9,827 bases of DNA from an uncultured Novosphingobium sp. (GCA_937860195.1 CALMBN010000346.1:1-9827), one strand, 5' to 3'; shown: positions 1 to 6,350, counted from the stretch's first letter. Made by a program: numbers and translations. Notes: generated from the letters alone by a model not told the origin.

Positions 1-96
1 TCGAACTGGGCGTGCAGCGCGGTCCCTCGGAACGGCGTCAGCACCGACAAGAACGGAACGTCGACGCCCACTTCGCGGGGCGCTGACCGCTCGGTG
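1..96 (-). pseudogene. Possible radical SAM (B12-binding type) gene fragment, partial
   Basis: Beyond the stop that ends the truncated xth, the minus strand is open in the +1 frame from about position 118 to the window edge. It reads ...GVDVPFLSVLTPFRGTALHAQF. The segment LTPFRGTALHAQ resembles the 'LTPfPGTpLy' motif near the end of the radical SAM barrel in B12-binding-domain radical SAM proteins, with R in place of the first P. The N-terminal part of such a protein would have to lie where xth lies, so it is absent. Only about 30 residues are visible, so the family call is tentative. It could also be a chance reading of foreign or chimeric sequence. No start codon or ribosome binding site belongs to it. 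Confidence 0.3.
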
Positions 97-111
97 TCAG
101 CGGACGGTGTC
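81..111. repeat. Short inverted and direct repeats at the xth breakpoint
   Basis: CGCTGAC at 81-87 and GTCAGCG at 96-102 form a perfect 7-base inverted repeat with an 8-base spacer. CGGTGTC occurs at 92-98 and again at 105-111, a direct repeat with a 13-base period. Both sit where xth homology ends (about 105-112). They could be a recombination or template-switch microhomology, the end of a mobile element, or coincidence in GC-rich DNA. Confidence 0.4.
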
Positions 112-360
112 GCCGGGCAGCCCGCGCTGCACTTCGACCGGAGCGGTCCCGTCGGCCAGGATCGCCACACCGTTGAAGCCCTTTTGACCGTGCCATAGCG
201 AATGGTAGCCAAGCTTGTGGAACTCGTCCGCCGGAAAGCCCTCATCCTGGGTCTTGATCTCTTGCAGACAGGCGACTGCCGGGCGAGTCTCGTCGAGCCA
301 CTCCAGCAGGCGCGGAAGGCGCGCCTTGATCCCGTTGATGTTAAAGGATGCGATCTTCAT
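97..360 (-). CDS. xth: Exodeoxyribonuclease III, C-terminally truncated (87 of about 260 residues)
   Basis: This is the N-terminal third of exonuclease III, the AP endonuclease and 3'-5' exonuclease of base excision repair (endonuclease/exonuclease/phosphatase fold). It begins MKIASFNINGIKARL, with the conserved metal-site Asn (FNINGIKAR), and continues with LQEIKTQDEGFP, carrying the metal-binding Glu, then YHSLWHGQKGFNGVAIL. Homology stops at GLPGD, where the family continues with an acidic stretch and RYxEA. Here it reads TVR and then TGA at 97-99. The later catalytic Asp, Asn and His residues (GDFN, SDHAP) are missing, so this product should be inactive. The start is ATG at 358-360 and shares one base with the erpA stop (TGATG), which implies translational coupling; an ATG at 384 upstream lies inside erpA and is unlikely. 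The truncation is either a real disruption or an assembly join. Confidence 0.85.
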   Translation of the reverse strand: MKIASFNINGIKARLPRLLEWLDETRPAVACLQEIKTQDEGFPADEFHKLGYHSLWHGQKGFNGVAILADGTAPVEVQRGLPGDTVR

Positions 361-692
361 CAAACAGAGAAGCTGGAACCACACCCGCAGCCCGAAGCTG
401 CCTGAGGGTTTTCGACCTTGAATGCCGCACCGCCAAGCGATTCGACGTAATCAACGACACTGCCGGCGACCAGTTCAAGGCTCATCGGATCGACCAGCAA
501 GGTCACGCCATTCTGCTCAACGATCAGATCGTCGGCCTCGGCGGCCTCATCCAGTCCGAACCTGTATTGGAATCCTGAACAGCCGCCGCCTTCAACCGAT
601 AACCGCAGGATTGCTGGCTTGCCCTGCTTGGCTGCAATCGTTGCAACCCGCGCGGCAGCTGACGGGCTGAGGGTCATGGTCTGAATATCCAT
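360..692 (-). CDS. erpA: Iron-sulfur cluster insertion protein ErpA (HesB/IscA family)
   Basis: This is an A-type carrier that receives Fe-S clusters from the assembly machinery and delivers them to apoproteins in the cytoplasm. The 110-residue length is normal for the family. The three cluster-ligand cysteines are present: C38 in GGGCSGFQY, and C102 and C104 in the C-terminal GCGCGSSF motif. The ATG at 692 has no clear ribosome binding site. An in-frame ATG five codons later (677) is a possible alternative, and it too lacks one. The stop overlaps the xth start by one base. The upstream CBS gene ends 53 bases away. ErpA versus IscA/SufA is inferred from the sequence pattern and from its location outside a suf or isc operon. 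Other Fe-S proteins in the window (the ferredoxin-like protein and fumarase) are plausible clients only in a general sense. Confidence 0.9.
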   Translation of the reverse strand: MDIQTMTLSPSAAARVATIAAKQGKPAILRLSVEGGGCSGFQYRFGLDEAAEADDLIVEQNGVTLLVDPMSLELVAGSVVDYVESLGGAAFKVENPQAASGCGCGSSFSV

Positions 693-745
693 GACCGCAA
701 TGTAGGCATGACTTGCCTGCGCGGCAATGGCTTGGTGCTTTGCGG

Positions 746-1174
746 TCAGGCGCTCTGGATATAGCTCCGCATCGCCTCAGCTTCGGCCTCAACCTGCTCG
801 ATCCGGAATTTAACGAGATCACCGATGGAAACAAAGCCGACCATTCGCCCATCTTCAACCACCGGCAAGTGGCGGAACCGGCGATCGGTCATCAGGCCAA
901 GCGCATCCATCACCCCATGACCGGGTTCGATCGACACGACCGGTTTGGTCATGATCGAGCCGACCGAACTATCCAGCAAGGCCGGCCCCAGTTCGGCGAG
1001 TTGTTTGACAACGTCACGTTCGGACAGAATTCCGACGATCGCCGCGCCATCGAGTACCGGTAACGCCCCGATCCGTTTGGCCGAAAGCACCGCCACGGCG
1101 CTGCGCACAGTGTCTGTGGCCGCACAGCCGACAATTCCCCCGATTCGTCCCTCGATCAGTCGCGCAATCGTCAT
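746..1174 (-). CDS. CBS domain-containing protein (two CBS repeats)
   Basis: This 142-residue protein consists almost entirely of a Bateman module. CBS1 covers about residues 7-62 (RIGALPVLDGAAIVGILSERD) and CBS2 about 71-128 (RFRHLPVVEDGRMVGFVSIGD). Such tandem CBS pairs bind adenosine nucleotides (AMP, ATP, SAM or NAD) and act as energy or ligand sensors. Stand-alone forms are common in alphaproteobacteria, usually with unknown partners. The S/T-x-x-D nucleotide-contact motifs are present in both repeats (SERD and SIGD). A short charged helix (FRIEQVEAEAEAM) follows CBS2. The ATG at 1174 is supported by GGAG at 1182-1185, seven bases upstream. It lies 59 bases downstream of the ferredoxin-like gene and 53 upstream of erpA, on the same strand. 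The specific function is unknown. Confidence 0.9.
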   Translation of the reverse strand: MTIARLIEGRIGGIVGCAATDTVRSAVAVLSAKRIGALPVLDGAAIVGILSERDVVKQLAELGPALLDSSVGSIMTKPVVSIEPGHGVMDALGLMTDRRFRHLPVVEDGRMVGFVSIGDLVKFRIEQVEAEAEAMRSYIQSA

Positions 1175-1233
1175 GCCGCCTCTCCCGGATTCATTGGTTC
1201 ACAAGGATGACACGAACGCGGGCGCTTGGCCAG

Positions 1234-1614
1234 TCAAGGTTGTTGCGGCTCTTCCACAGCGGGATAGAGCCGGAAATCCTCAACCGGGATGCCGCCAACA
1301 AGATGTTCCTGGATGATCCGTTCCAGTACTGGCGCGGTTGCCGAATGGTACCAGACCCCCTCCGGATAGACCACCGCTATGGGGCCGGCGGCGCAGATTC
1401 GAAAGCAATCGGCCTTGGTCCGGGCAATCCCGCCCTCACGATCGAGGCCCAGCTCCTTCAGCCGCTTCTTGAGGTATTTCCAGGCCGGAGTGCCGACTGA
1501 ACGGGGACAGCATTCGCCCTTTTCGGCTTCCGCACAAAGAAAGATGTGTCGCCGGGTCTGATCCCCGCCATTGGTGCTCAGCGCGGCGCGGGCCCGGTCC
1601 AGCTGTTCGGTCAT
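1234..1614 (-). CDS. (2Fe-2S) ferredoxin domain-containing protein, thioredoxin-like fold
   Basis: This small electron-transfer-type protein of 126 residues is similar to the thioredoxin-like [2Fe-2S] ferredoxins of cyanobacteria and proteobacteria. Candidate cluster cysteines are C27 (HIFLC), C35 or C36 (GECCPR), C70 and C74 ([10 protein letters not shown]). This C-x(7-8)-C-x(33-34)-C-x(3)-C spacing is typical of the family. The fold is also supported by [27 protein letters not shown], here split as [10 protein letters not shown] and the C-terminal helix. I chose ATG 1614 because it overlaps the stop of the upstream thioesterase gene (ATGA, 1611-1614), which implies translational coupling; an ATG at 1629 would add five residues. 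The redox partner is unknown. The adjacent acyl-CoA thioesterase gives no clear clue. Family assignment is firm and function is not. Confidence 0.9.
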   Translation of the reverse strand: MTEQLDRARAALSTNGGDQTRRHIFLCAEAEKGECCPRSVGTPAWKYLKKRLKELGLDREGGIARTKADCFRICAAGPIAVVYPEGVWYHSATAPVLERIIQEHLVGGIPVEDFRLYPAVEEPQQP

Positions 1615-2045
1615 GGCCTCAGACCCCATTGGCCTTGCAGCGCTGTCCGAAATGCGTCGGAGATTGGAGCAGGCCGGTCATCAGCGATTGCGACCAGCGC
1701 TGACCGGGCAAAGGCCACCGCAGTATCATTCTGAACCAGCAGCTGGACCACGCTCCAGCTGCTCCGCCCGACGCTTTCAACCGCATTGTATACAGTCACG
1801 GGATCGGGGAAGTGCCCCTGCGCGAGGTATTCCATTGCCACACTGGCCACCATTGCCCGCCGCTCGCCAATCCGGATCGCATCGCCTTGCGCCATGTTGA
1901 AGCGGACCCGCGCGTCCTCCATCATCGCTGCCAATGCGACGTTGTTGAGGTGCCGGTTCGGGTCAATATCGGCAAAGCGCGTGGTGATGGTGTGCGTAAA
2001 GGGATAGCGCGCCGGGTTCAGCAGCGCAGCGTCTGGTTTGGGCAA
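1611..2045 (-). CDS. Acyl-CoA thioesterase, hotdog fold (4HBT/YbgC-like)
   Basis: This 144-residue protein has the 4-hydroxybenzoyl-CoA thioesterase signature near the N-terminus: [14 protein letters not shown] (residues 23-36). It includes D26/D28, H32 and N34 of the D-x-x-x-H-x-N type active site, followed by a helix MMEDARVRF. It should hydrolyse acyl-CoA thioesters in the cytoplasm; the chain-length preference cannot be read from sequence. The start is TTG at 2043-2045, a rare codon. It is supported by GAGG at 2055-2058, nine bases upstream, which overlaps the popZ stop. The next ATG in frame (residue 40 or so) would cut through the catalytic segment, so it can be excluded. The gene lies 11 bases after popZ, and its stop overlaps the ferredoxin-like gene start. 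Confidence 0.87.
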   Translation of the reverse strand: MPKPDAALLNPARYPFTHTITTRFADIDPNRHLNNVALAAMMEDARVRFNMAQGDAIRIGERRAMVASVAMEYLAQGHFPDPVTVYNAVESVGRSSWSVVQLLVQNDTAVAFARSALVAIADDRPAPISDAFRTALQGQWGLRP

Positions 2046-2054
2046 TCTGGCGCG

Positions 2055-2058
2055 CCTC
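2055..2058 (-). promoter_or_regulatory. Ribosome binding site supporting a TTG start
   Basis: GAGG on the minus strand lies nine bases before the TTG at 2045 and overlaps the popZ stop (TGAGG). It is the main support for the non-ATG start of the thioesterase and points to coupling with popZ translation. Confidence 0.5.
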
Positions 2059-2509
2059 AGGCTTTCTTGCCGACGATCCGGGCGATCTCCGCCGCGACCA
2101 TCCGCTCAACCAGTGGAGGCAGGTTCTTGTCGAGCCATTCGGACAGGGCCGGACGGAGCAGATCGCGGGCCATGCCCTCAAGCGAGGTCTCACCCGAGCG
2201 GACGATCTGCGGGGCCGCGCGCGGTTCGGCCATAATCGCGAGTGCCGCCAGCGATTCGCTGATCGAACTGACGGTGTTCTGGGCCAGCAGCGGAGCCTCT
2301 GGTGCCGGCGGAGCCTCGTCCTCGACAAAGTGGCCGACCGCGCCCAGATCAAGCACGTCGTCCTCGTCTTCAGCCAAGTCTTCGGCGGGAACGAAGCGTT
2401 CCACGCGCTCGCGCGGTTCTTCCGTCCCACCATTCCGGTTGTCGCGCGCAATCACTTTCTTGATCGAATCGAGGATTTCCTCGACCGAAGGTTCGCCAGC
2501 CTGGCGCAT
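2057..2509 (-). CDS. popZ: Polar organizing protein PopZ (DUF2497 family)
   Basis: PopZ forms a condensate at the cell pole that anchors ParB-parS and regulatory partners in alphaproteobacteria. All three parts of the family layout are visible in 150 residues. The N-terminal partner-binding helix is EPSVEEILDSIKKVIARDN (about 6-24). An acidic, proline-containing linker follows (about 29-75, including AEDLAEDEDDV). The C-terminal oligomerization helices cover about 78-150 (DLLRPALSEWLDKNLPPLVE, then RMVAAEIARIV). I chose ATG 2509 because GGAG at 2518-2521 lies eight bases upstream; a GTG at 2527 would put that site inside the coding region. The tolC - popZ order matches other alphaproteobacteria. 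In Caulobacter popZ is followed by valS, but here a thioesterase follows. Caulobacter PopZ is 177 residues, so this version has a shorter linker. Confidence 0.9.
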   Translation of the reverse strand: MRQAGEPSVEEILDSIKKVIARDNRNGGTEEPRERVERFVPAEDLAEDEDDVLDLGAVGHFVEDEAPPAPEAPLLAQNTVSSISESLAALAIMAEPRAAPQIVRSGETSLEGMARDLLRPALSEWLDKNLPPLVERMVAAEIARIVGKKA

Positions 2510-2517
2510 TGTCCCAA

Positions 2518-2521
2518 CTCC
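2518..2521 (-). promoter_or_regulatory. Ribosome binding site deciding the popZ start
   Basis: GGAG on the minus strand, eight bases before ATG 2509. It favours this start over the upstream in-frame GTG at 2527. Confidence 0.55.
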
Positions 2522-2552
2522 AAGCACGGAACTGTCCCGCAGCGGGTCAGAA

Positions 2553-3989
2553 TCACTGGCCTTTTACTGAACCGTCCTGCGCCTTGGTGTCAACGGTCCG
2601 TGTTGCGAGCGGCTTGGGGTCGGGATTGTCATTCCAGTCCCAAACCGAACCGCGGACCTTGCGATAATTGACCTCTGGATCATAGAGTGTGCCGCCATCA
2701 AGTCCGAGGTCCCGGAATTCCGCCTTGCCCATGGCGGCGAGCAGATTGAAGCCCGCCACATATGCATTTCGCTTCGCCGTAACCAGCTGGACCTGCGTAT
2801 TCAGCAGCTCGTTTTCGGCGTTGAGAATATCGAGGATTGTGCGGTTACCAACGCTGTTTTCAGCGCGAACGCCTTCCAGACCGAGTTCGGCGGCATCAAC
2901 CGCAGTCTGCGACGAAGTGATCAGCTGCAATCCCGCCCGCCACTGCGCAAAGGCCGCGCGGACGTTGGCGATAACCGAGCGTTCGACCGCGATTTCCTGT
3001 TCCAGCGATACCCCTTCGCGGGCTTGTGCCTGGCGTCTTTGGGCCGATGGCAGCCCGCCCTGGAAAAACGGTACAGTCGCCCGGAGGCCAACGGTTGAGC
3101 TGGATGACCGCTGGGCCGCGCCGGGGACATTGTTTGAGCCAAGATAGTCGTTGTAAGCGGTGTTGGCAAAAACCGAGACCCGCGGCAGGCGGCTTGCGCC
3201 AGACGACGCTGTATCAAAACCGGCAGCTTTCGAACGCTGGCGCGCTGCGATCAAATCGGGGTTGGCATCAAGCGCGATAGCCACCGCATCGTCGGCGCTG
3301 CCAGGCAGGCCGATCAGCGGAGGCGGGGTCTGGAGATTTTCAGGGGCCTTGCCGACGACCTGAATATAGCGTTCGCGCGCAGCAATCAGATTGGCTTCGG
3401 CCGAGCTGGTCTGGCCACGCGCGGTTGCAAGCCGGCTTTCCGACTGGGCAACATCGGTGCGGGTCAGATCGCCGATTTCGAACCGGTCCTGGGTTGCCTG
3501 CAAGTTCACTTCGAGCCGCTGGACGTTGGCACGGTTGAGATTGACCACCGCTTCGGCCAGAATCACATCCATGTAGACCGCGACAACCTGGCTGAACAGG
3601 CCGCTTTCCACCCCGCGCAAGTCAGCCCGGCCAGCATCGACCCGGGTCTTGGCCGCGCGGACCGAGTTCCTGATCCCGCCACCGGAATAAAGCGGCAGGC
3701 CAAAGTTGACCTGCGCATCCAGATTGCGATCCGGTGCGAGCGGGCTGCCGCTGCTGCCGTCAACGAATTCACTGAACGTCGCCGTGCCAGAAAGTGATGG
3801 CAGCCCGGCTGACCGCGCGATCGGCACACCTTCATCGACTGCGCGCTGGTTGGCGCGGGCTGCTTGCAAGGTCGGGTTGGTGTTGTAGGCCAGCACCAGG
3901 GCATCGCGCAGTTCGTCGGCGAAGGCCGGACCTGCAACCATCGCCGCAGCTCCGGCATAGAGCGCCAGCCGCGCCAAACGAGTGCTCAT
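2553..3989 (-). CDS. tolC: TolC family outer membrane channel protein
   Basis: This is the outer membrane component of tripartite efflux or type I secretion systems, a trimeric beta-barrel with a long periplasmic alpha-tunnel. It has 478 residues, normal for the family. A signal peptide is clear (residues 1-24, hydrophobic LALYAGAAAMVAG, cleavage after AFA). Two OEP repeats follow. Repeat one covers about 26-212, with NPTLQAARA, the strand LPLYSGGG and RFEIGDLTRTDVAQSES. Repeat two covers about 232-425, with NPDLIAARQ, VPFFQGG and GNRTILDILNAENELLNTQ. The C-terminal tail after about 430 is polar. The ATG at 3989 lies three bases after the upstream PCMT-like stop, with GGAG about ten bases before it. 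No inner membrane pump or adaptor gene is nearby, so it is probably a shared, general-purpose TolC. Confidence 0.95.
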   Translation of the reverse strand: MSTRLARLALYAGAAAMVAGPAFADELRDALVLAYNTNPTLQAARANQRAVDEGVPIARSAGLPSLSGTATFSEFVDGSSGSPLAPDRNLDAQVNFGLPLYSGGGIRNSVRAAKTRVDAGRADLRGVESGLFSQVVAVYMDVILAEAVVNLNRANVQRLEVNLQATQDRFEIGDLTRTDVAQSESRLATARGQTSSAEANLIAARERYIQVVGKAPENLQTPPPLIGLPGSADDAVAIALDANPDLIAARQRSKAAGFDTASSGASRLPRVSVFANTAYNDYLGSNNVPGAAQRSSSSTVGLRATVPFFQGGLPSAQRRQAQAREGVSLEQEIAVERSVIANVRAAFAQWRAGLQLITSSQTAVDAAELGLEGVRAENSVGNRTILDILNAENELLNTQVQLVTAKRNAYVAGFNLLAAMGKAEFRDLGLDGGTLYDPEVNYRKVRGSVWDWNDNPDPKPLATRTVDTKAQDGSVKGQ

Positions 3990-3992
3990 GCC

Positions 3993-4601
3993 CTAGAAAC
4001 TCCAGCTTTTGGGTGCGGCGAACTCAGCCAGCACCGGGATTCCGATTTCGGCCAGCGGAACCAGCTCCACCGTGCCATTGATTTTGCGGCCGACGGCAAG
4101 GCGGGTCACCTTTCGCAGGACCAGACCGGCGACGATCCGCCCGCCGTCCTGCAGCGCATCGACCAAGCCCTTCGGCACAGTTTCAACTGCTCCGTCGATC
4201 AGGATCAGGCTCACTTTGGTCATGCTTTGGCGGGCAATAGCCTGGGCTGCACTGGCGGTTTCGACCGACTGCACCAAGGGCTCGACCAGCGCTGCGAGAT
4301 AACTTGAGGGGCTGATGACCAGGACTGTATCACTGGCTTGGGGGGCGGCTTCGGCCAGCAACATTGCCTGAACCAGTGGAGCGGGGATCGCGGCATCCTT
4401 GCTCACCGGGATGGCCCGATCAATATAGGCATGAGCGCGGGCGGAGGCGGGGAGGTGATCCTCCCGCAGAACCTGCGCAAACCGGTCCAGCAGCCAGTCC
4501 TGGTTGATCCCCGAGACGCGCAACTGACTATCGATCATCGCGCGGCGCGCGACCGACAGGTCTGGAGCCTGCGAAGCGATTGACTGAGCGGCAAGGGTCA
4601 T
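3993..4601 (-). CDS. Degenerate protein-L-isoaspartate O-methyltransferase-like protein
   Basis: This 202-residue protein is recognisable as PCMT-like by MIDSQLRVSGI (22-32), AYIDRAIPV (58-66) and the later segment LILIDGAVETVP (132-143) with DGGRIVAGL. The catalytic parts are missing. The active-site motif normally reading GQTISQP is AAIPAP here. The glycine-rich SAM loop normally reading EIGTGSGY is VISPSSYL (95-102) with no glycine. The stretch between that loop and the next strand is also shortened. It is therefore probably not an active methyltransferase. ATG 4601 has AGAGG at 4609-4613, seven bases upstream; an upstream ATG at 4649 is less likely. It is the first gene of the minus-strand run and ends three bases before tolC. 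Annotation pipelines usually name such proteins PCMT; the true role is unknown. Confidence 0.85.
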   Translation of the reverse strand: MTLAAQSIASQAPDLSVARRAMIDSQLRVSGINQDWLLDRFAQVLREDHLPASARAHAYIDRAIPVSKDAAIPAPLVQAMLLAEAAPQASDTVLVISPSSYLAALVEPLVQSVETASAAQAIARQSMTKVSLILIDGAVETVPKGLVDALQDGGRIVAGLVLRKVTRLAVGRKINGTVELVPLAEIGIPVLAEFAAPKSWSF

Positions 4602-4717
4602 GAAGGGGCCTCTGACAAACTGTATTGCACAAACAACACAGTAACACAATTCCTTTGCCTCTTAAGGGAAGCGTGGTTTCGCGCCAAGTGCTTTGACGGC
4701 ATGGGTCTGGCGGGCCT
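4602..4717. promoter_or_regulatory. Divergent intergenic region upstream of the PCMT-like gene and fumarase
   Basis: This is the only divergent gap in the window and must hold promoters for both directions. It is more AT-rich than its surroundings at 4618-4665. On the minus strand TTGTGT, a 17-base gap and AATACA form a weak candidate promoter for the tolC run. No clear operator or CtrA-type TTAA-N7-TTAA site was seen. Confidence 0.4.
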
Positions 4718-4722
4718 ATGGC
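4693..4722 (+). promoter_or_regulatory. Candidate sigma-70 promoter for fumarate hydratase
   Basis: TTGACG (4693-4698) matches five of six bases of the -35 consensus. It is followed after 18 bases by TATGGC (4717-4722), a weak -10. Transcription would begin near 4729, so the ATG at 4718 would not be in the message. This supports a start at 4754 or 4760. The prediction is by eye. Confidence 0.35.
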
Positions 4723-4759
4723 GCGGGGAAATGACGAAAGCGAGGTGCCTCCTGTGACA

Positions 4760-6271
4760 ATGGTGACAATCCGCGAGGAAGACCTGATCGAAAGCGTGGC
4801 CGATGCCTTGCAATTCATCAGTTACTTCCATCCGATGGACTACATTCGCGCGCTGGGAGTGGCTTACGAGGCCGAGCAGGGCCCGGCGGCCAAAGACGCG
4901 ATCGCCCAGATCCTGACCAACAGCCGGATGTGCGCCGAAGGCCACCGCCCGATCTGTCAGGATACCGGGATCGTCAATGTCTTCGTCAAATGGGGCCAGA
5001 GCTGCCGGCTTGAATCGGATCGTTCGATGCAGGACGTGGTCGATGAGGGGGTTCGCCAGGCGTACCTCCACCCCGAAAACAAGCTGCGCGCTTCGGTCTT
5101 GGCTGACCCTGCGTTCACCCGCCGCAACACCCGCGATAACACCCCATGCGTGCTCCACGTGACGATGGTGCCGGGCAGCAAGGTCTCGGTCGATGTCGCT
5201 GCCAAGGGTGGCGGGTCGGAAAACAAATCCAAGTTCAAGATGATGAATCCCAGCGATAACATCGTCGATTGGGTGCTCGAGATGCTCCCGCAGATGGGCG
5301 CTGGTTGGTGCCCACCGGGCATGCTGGGGATCGGGATCGGGGGCACAGCGGAACACTGCATGGTGCTGGCCAAGCAGAGCCTGATGGAACCGATCGACAT
5401 GGCCCAGTTGAAACTGCGCGGGGCCCAGACCGATATCGAAGCCATGCGGATCGATATTTTCGACCAGGTCAATGCGCTGGGGATCGGGGCGCAGGGGCTG
5501 GGCGGACTCTCGACGATCCTCGACGTCAAGATTTACGACGCGCCGTGCCATGCGGCGGGCAAGCCGGTCGCGATGATCCCCAACTGCGCGGCAACCCGCC
5601 ATGCGCATTTCACGCTCGATGGATCGGGTCCGGCCTACCTCGAAAAGCCCAATCTGGCCGATTGGCCCGATGTTCATTGGACCCCGGACAAGGCCGCCAG
5701 GCGAGTCAATCTCGACACGCTGACTCGCGCCGAAGTGGAAAGCTGGGAACACGGCGACCGGCTATTGCTGAGTGGCAGGATGCTGACCGGTCGCGATGCC
5801 GCGCACAAACGGATCCAGGACATGCTGGCCAAGGGCGAGCCACTGCCGATCCAGTTCCGGGACCGTGCGATTTACTATGTCGGCCCGGTTGATCCGGTGC
5901 TGGGCGAAGTGGTCGGGCCGGCCGGCCCAACCACTGCTACCCGGATGGACCAGTTCACCGACATGATGCTGGATCTCGGGCTGCTGACCATGATCGGCAA
6001 AGCCGAACGGGGCCAGGGTGCGGTCGATTGCATCGCGCGGCACAAGGTCGCCTACCTGATGGCGGTTGGCGGTGCGGCCTATCTCGTCAGCCGCGCCATC
6101 CGCGAATCCAAAGTCGTCGCGTTTGCTGACCTTGGCATGGAAGCAATCTACGAATTCACGGTCGAGGACATGCCGGTCACGGTCGCGGTCGACAGCGAAG
6201 GCAACAATGTCCACCAACTCGCCCCGCTGGTCTGGAAGGACAAGATCGCCAGGGAAGGCTTGCTGGGTTAG
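4760..6271 (+). CDS. Fumarate hydratase class I, [4Fe-4S] type
   Basis: This TCA cycle enzyme interconverts fumarate and malate with an oxygen-sensitive [4Fe-4S] cluster. The chain of 503 residues is a single-polypeptide class I fumarase, with the N-terminal domain first (HRPICQDTGIVNVFVKWG, GGGSENKSKFKMM) and the C-terminal domain last (VDPVLGEVVGPAGPTTATRM, GMEAIYEFTVEDMPV). The three cluster cysteines, counted from ATG 4760, are C66 (ICQDTG), C184 (GWCPPGM) and C276 (IPNCAATRH). Their spacings of 118 and 92 residues are close to those of E. coli FumA. Start choice: GTG 4754 has GAGG (4742-4745) at an ideal eight bases, ATG 4760 at fourteen. ATG 4718 adds a poorly conserved N-terminus and overlaps the candidate -10. 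The gene stands alone, with 79 bases before the next. Confidence 0.93.
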   Translation: MVTIREEDLIESVADALQFISYFHPMDYIRALGVAYEAEQGPAAKDAIAQILTNSRMCAEGHRPICQDTGIVNVFVKWGQSCRLESDRSMQDVVDEGVRQAYLHPENKLRASVLADPAFTRRNTRDNTPCVLHVTMVPGSKVSVDVAAKGGGSENKSKFKMMNPSDNIVDWVLEMLPQMGAGWCPPGMLGIGIGGTAEHCMVLAKQSLMEPIDMAQLKLRGAQTDIEAMRIDIFDQVNALGIGAQGLGGLSTILDVKIYDAPCHAAGKPVAMIPNCAATRHAHFTLDGSGPAYLEKPNLADWPDVHWTPDKAARRVNLDTLTRAEVESWEHGDRLLLSGRMLTGRDAAHKRIQDMLAKGEPLPIQFRDRAIYYVGPVDPVLGEVVGPAGPTTATRMDQFTDMMLDLGLLTMIGKAERGQGAVDCIARHKVAYLMAVGGAAYLVSRAIRESKVVAFADLGMEAIYEFTVEDMPVTVAVDSEGNNVHQLAPLVWKDKIAREGLLG

Positions 6272-6350
6272 CCGCATCGACCAAAGTCCTAGTCACCTCG
6301 ACGAAGCCGCTGGCGCTGCGCCGCCCGTCCGGTCTATCGCTGGTTCCCTG

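Noticed and set aside
704..727. Two overlapping 5-base inverted repeats between the CBS gene and erpA (AGGCA/TGCCT, TTGCC/GGCAA)
   Set aside because: Stems are short, mutually exclusive and lack a T tract. They are too weak to call a terminator or regulatory RNA.
2531..2548. Small hairpin CCCG-CAG-CGGG just before the tolC stop, upstream of popZ
   Set aside because: The core is only four base pairs and no T tract follows, so an attenuator or terminator is not supported.
1812..2570. 252-residue plus-strand frame, Ser/Arg-rich, opposite popZ and the thioesterase
   Set aside because: It is antisense to two well-supported genes. Its serine runs mirror the acidic Glu/Asp codons of the PopZ linker.
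4598..5752. Long 384-residue minus-strand reading frame across the start of the fumarase gene
   Set aside because: It is antisense to clearly conserved fumarase, has the His/Arg/Pro-rich composition typical of shadow frames in GC-rich DNA, and matches no family I know.
6272..6350. Possible terminator or LytTR operator between fumarase and the kinase
   Set aside because: The GC-rich segment near 6306-6325 forms only a tight, small-loop hairpin without a T tract, and no paired LytTR-like direct repeats are visible.
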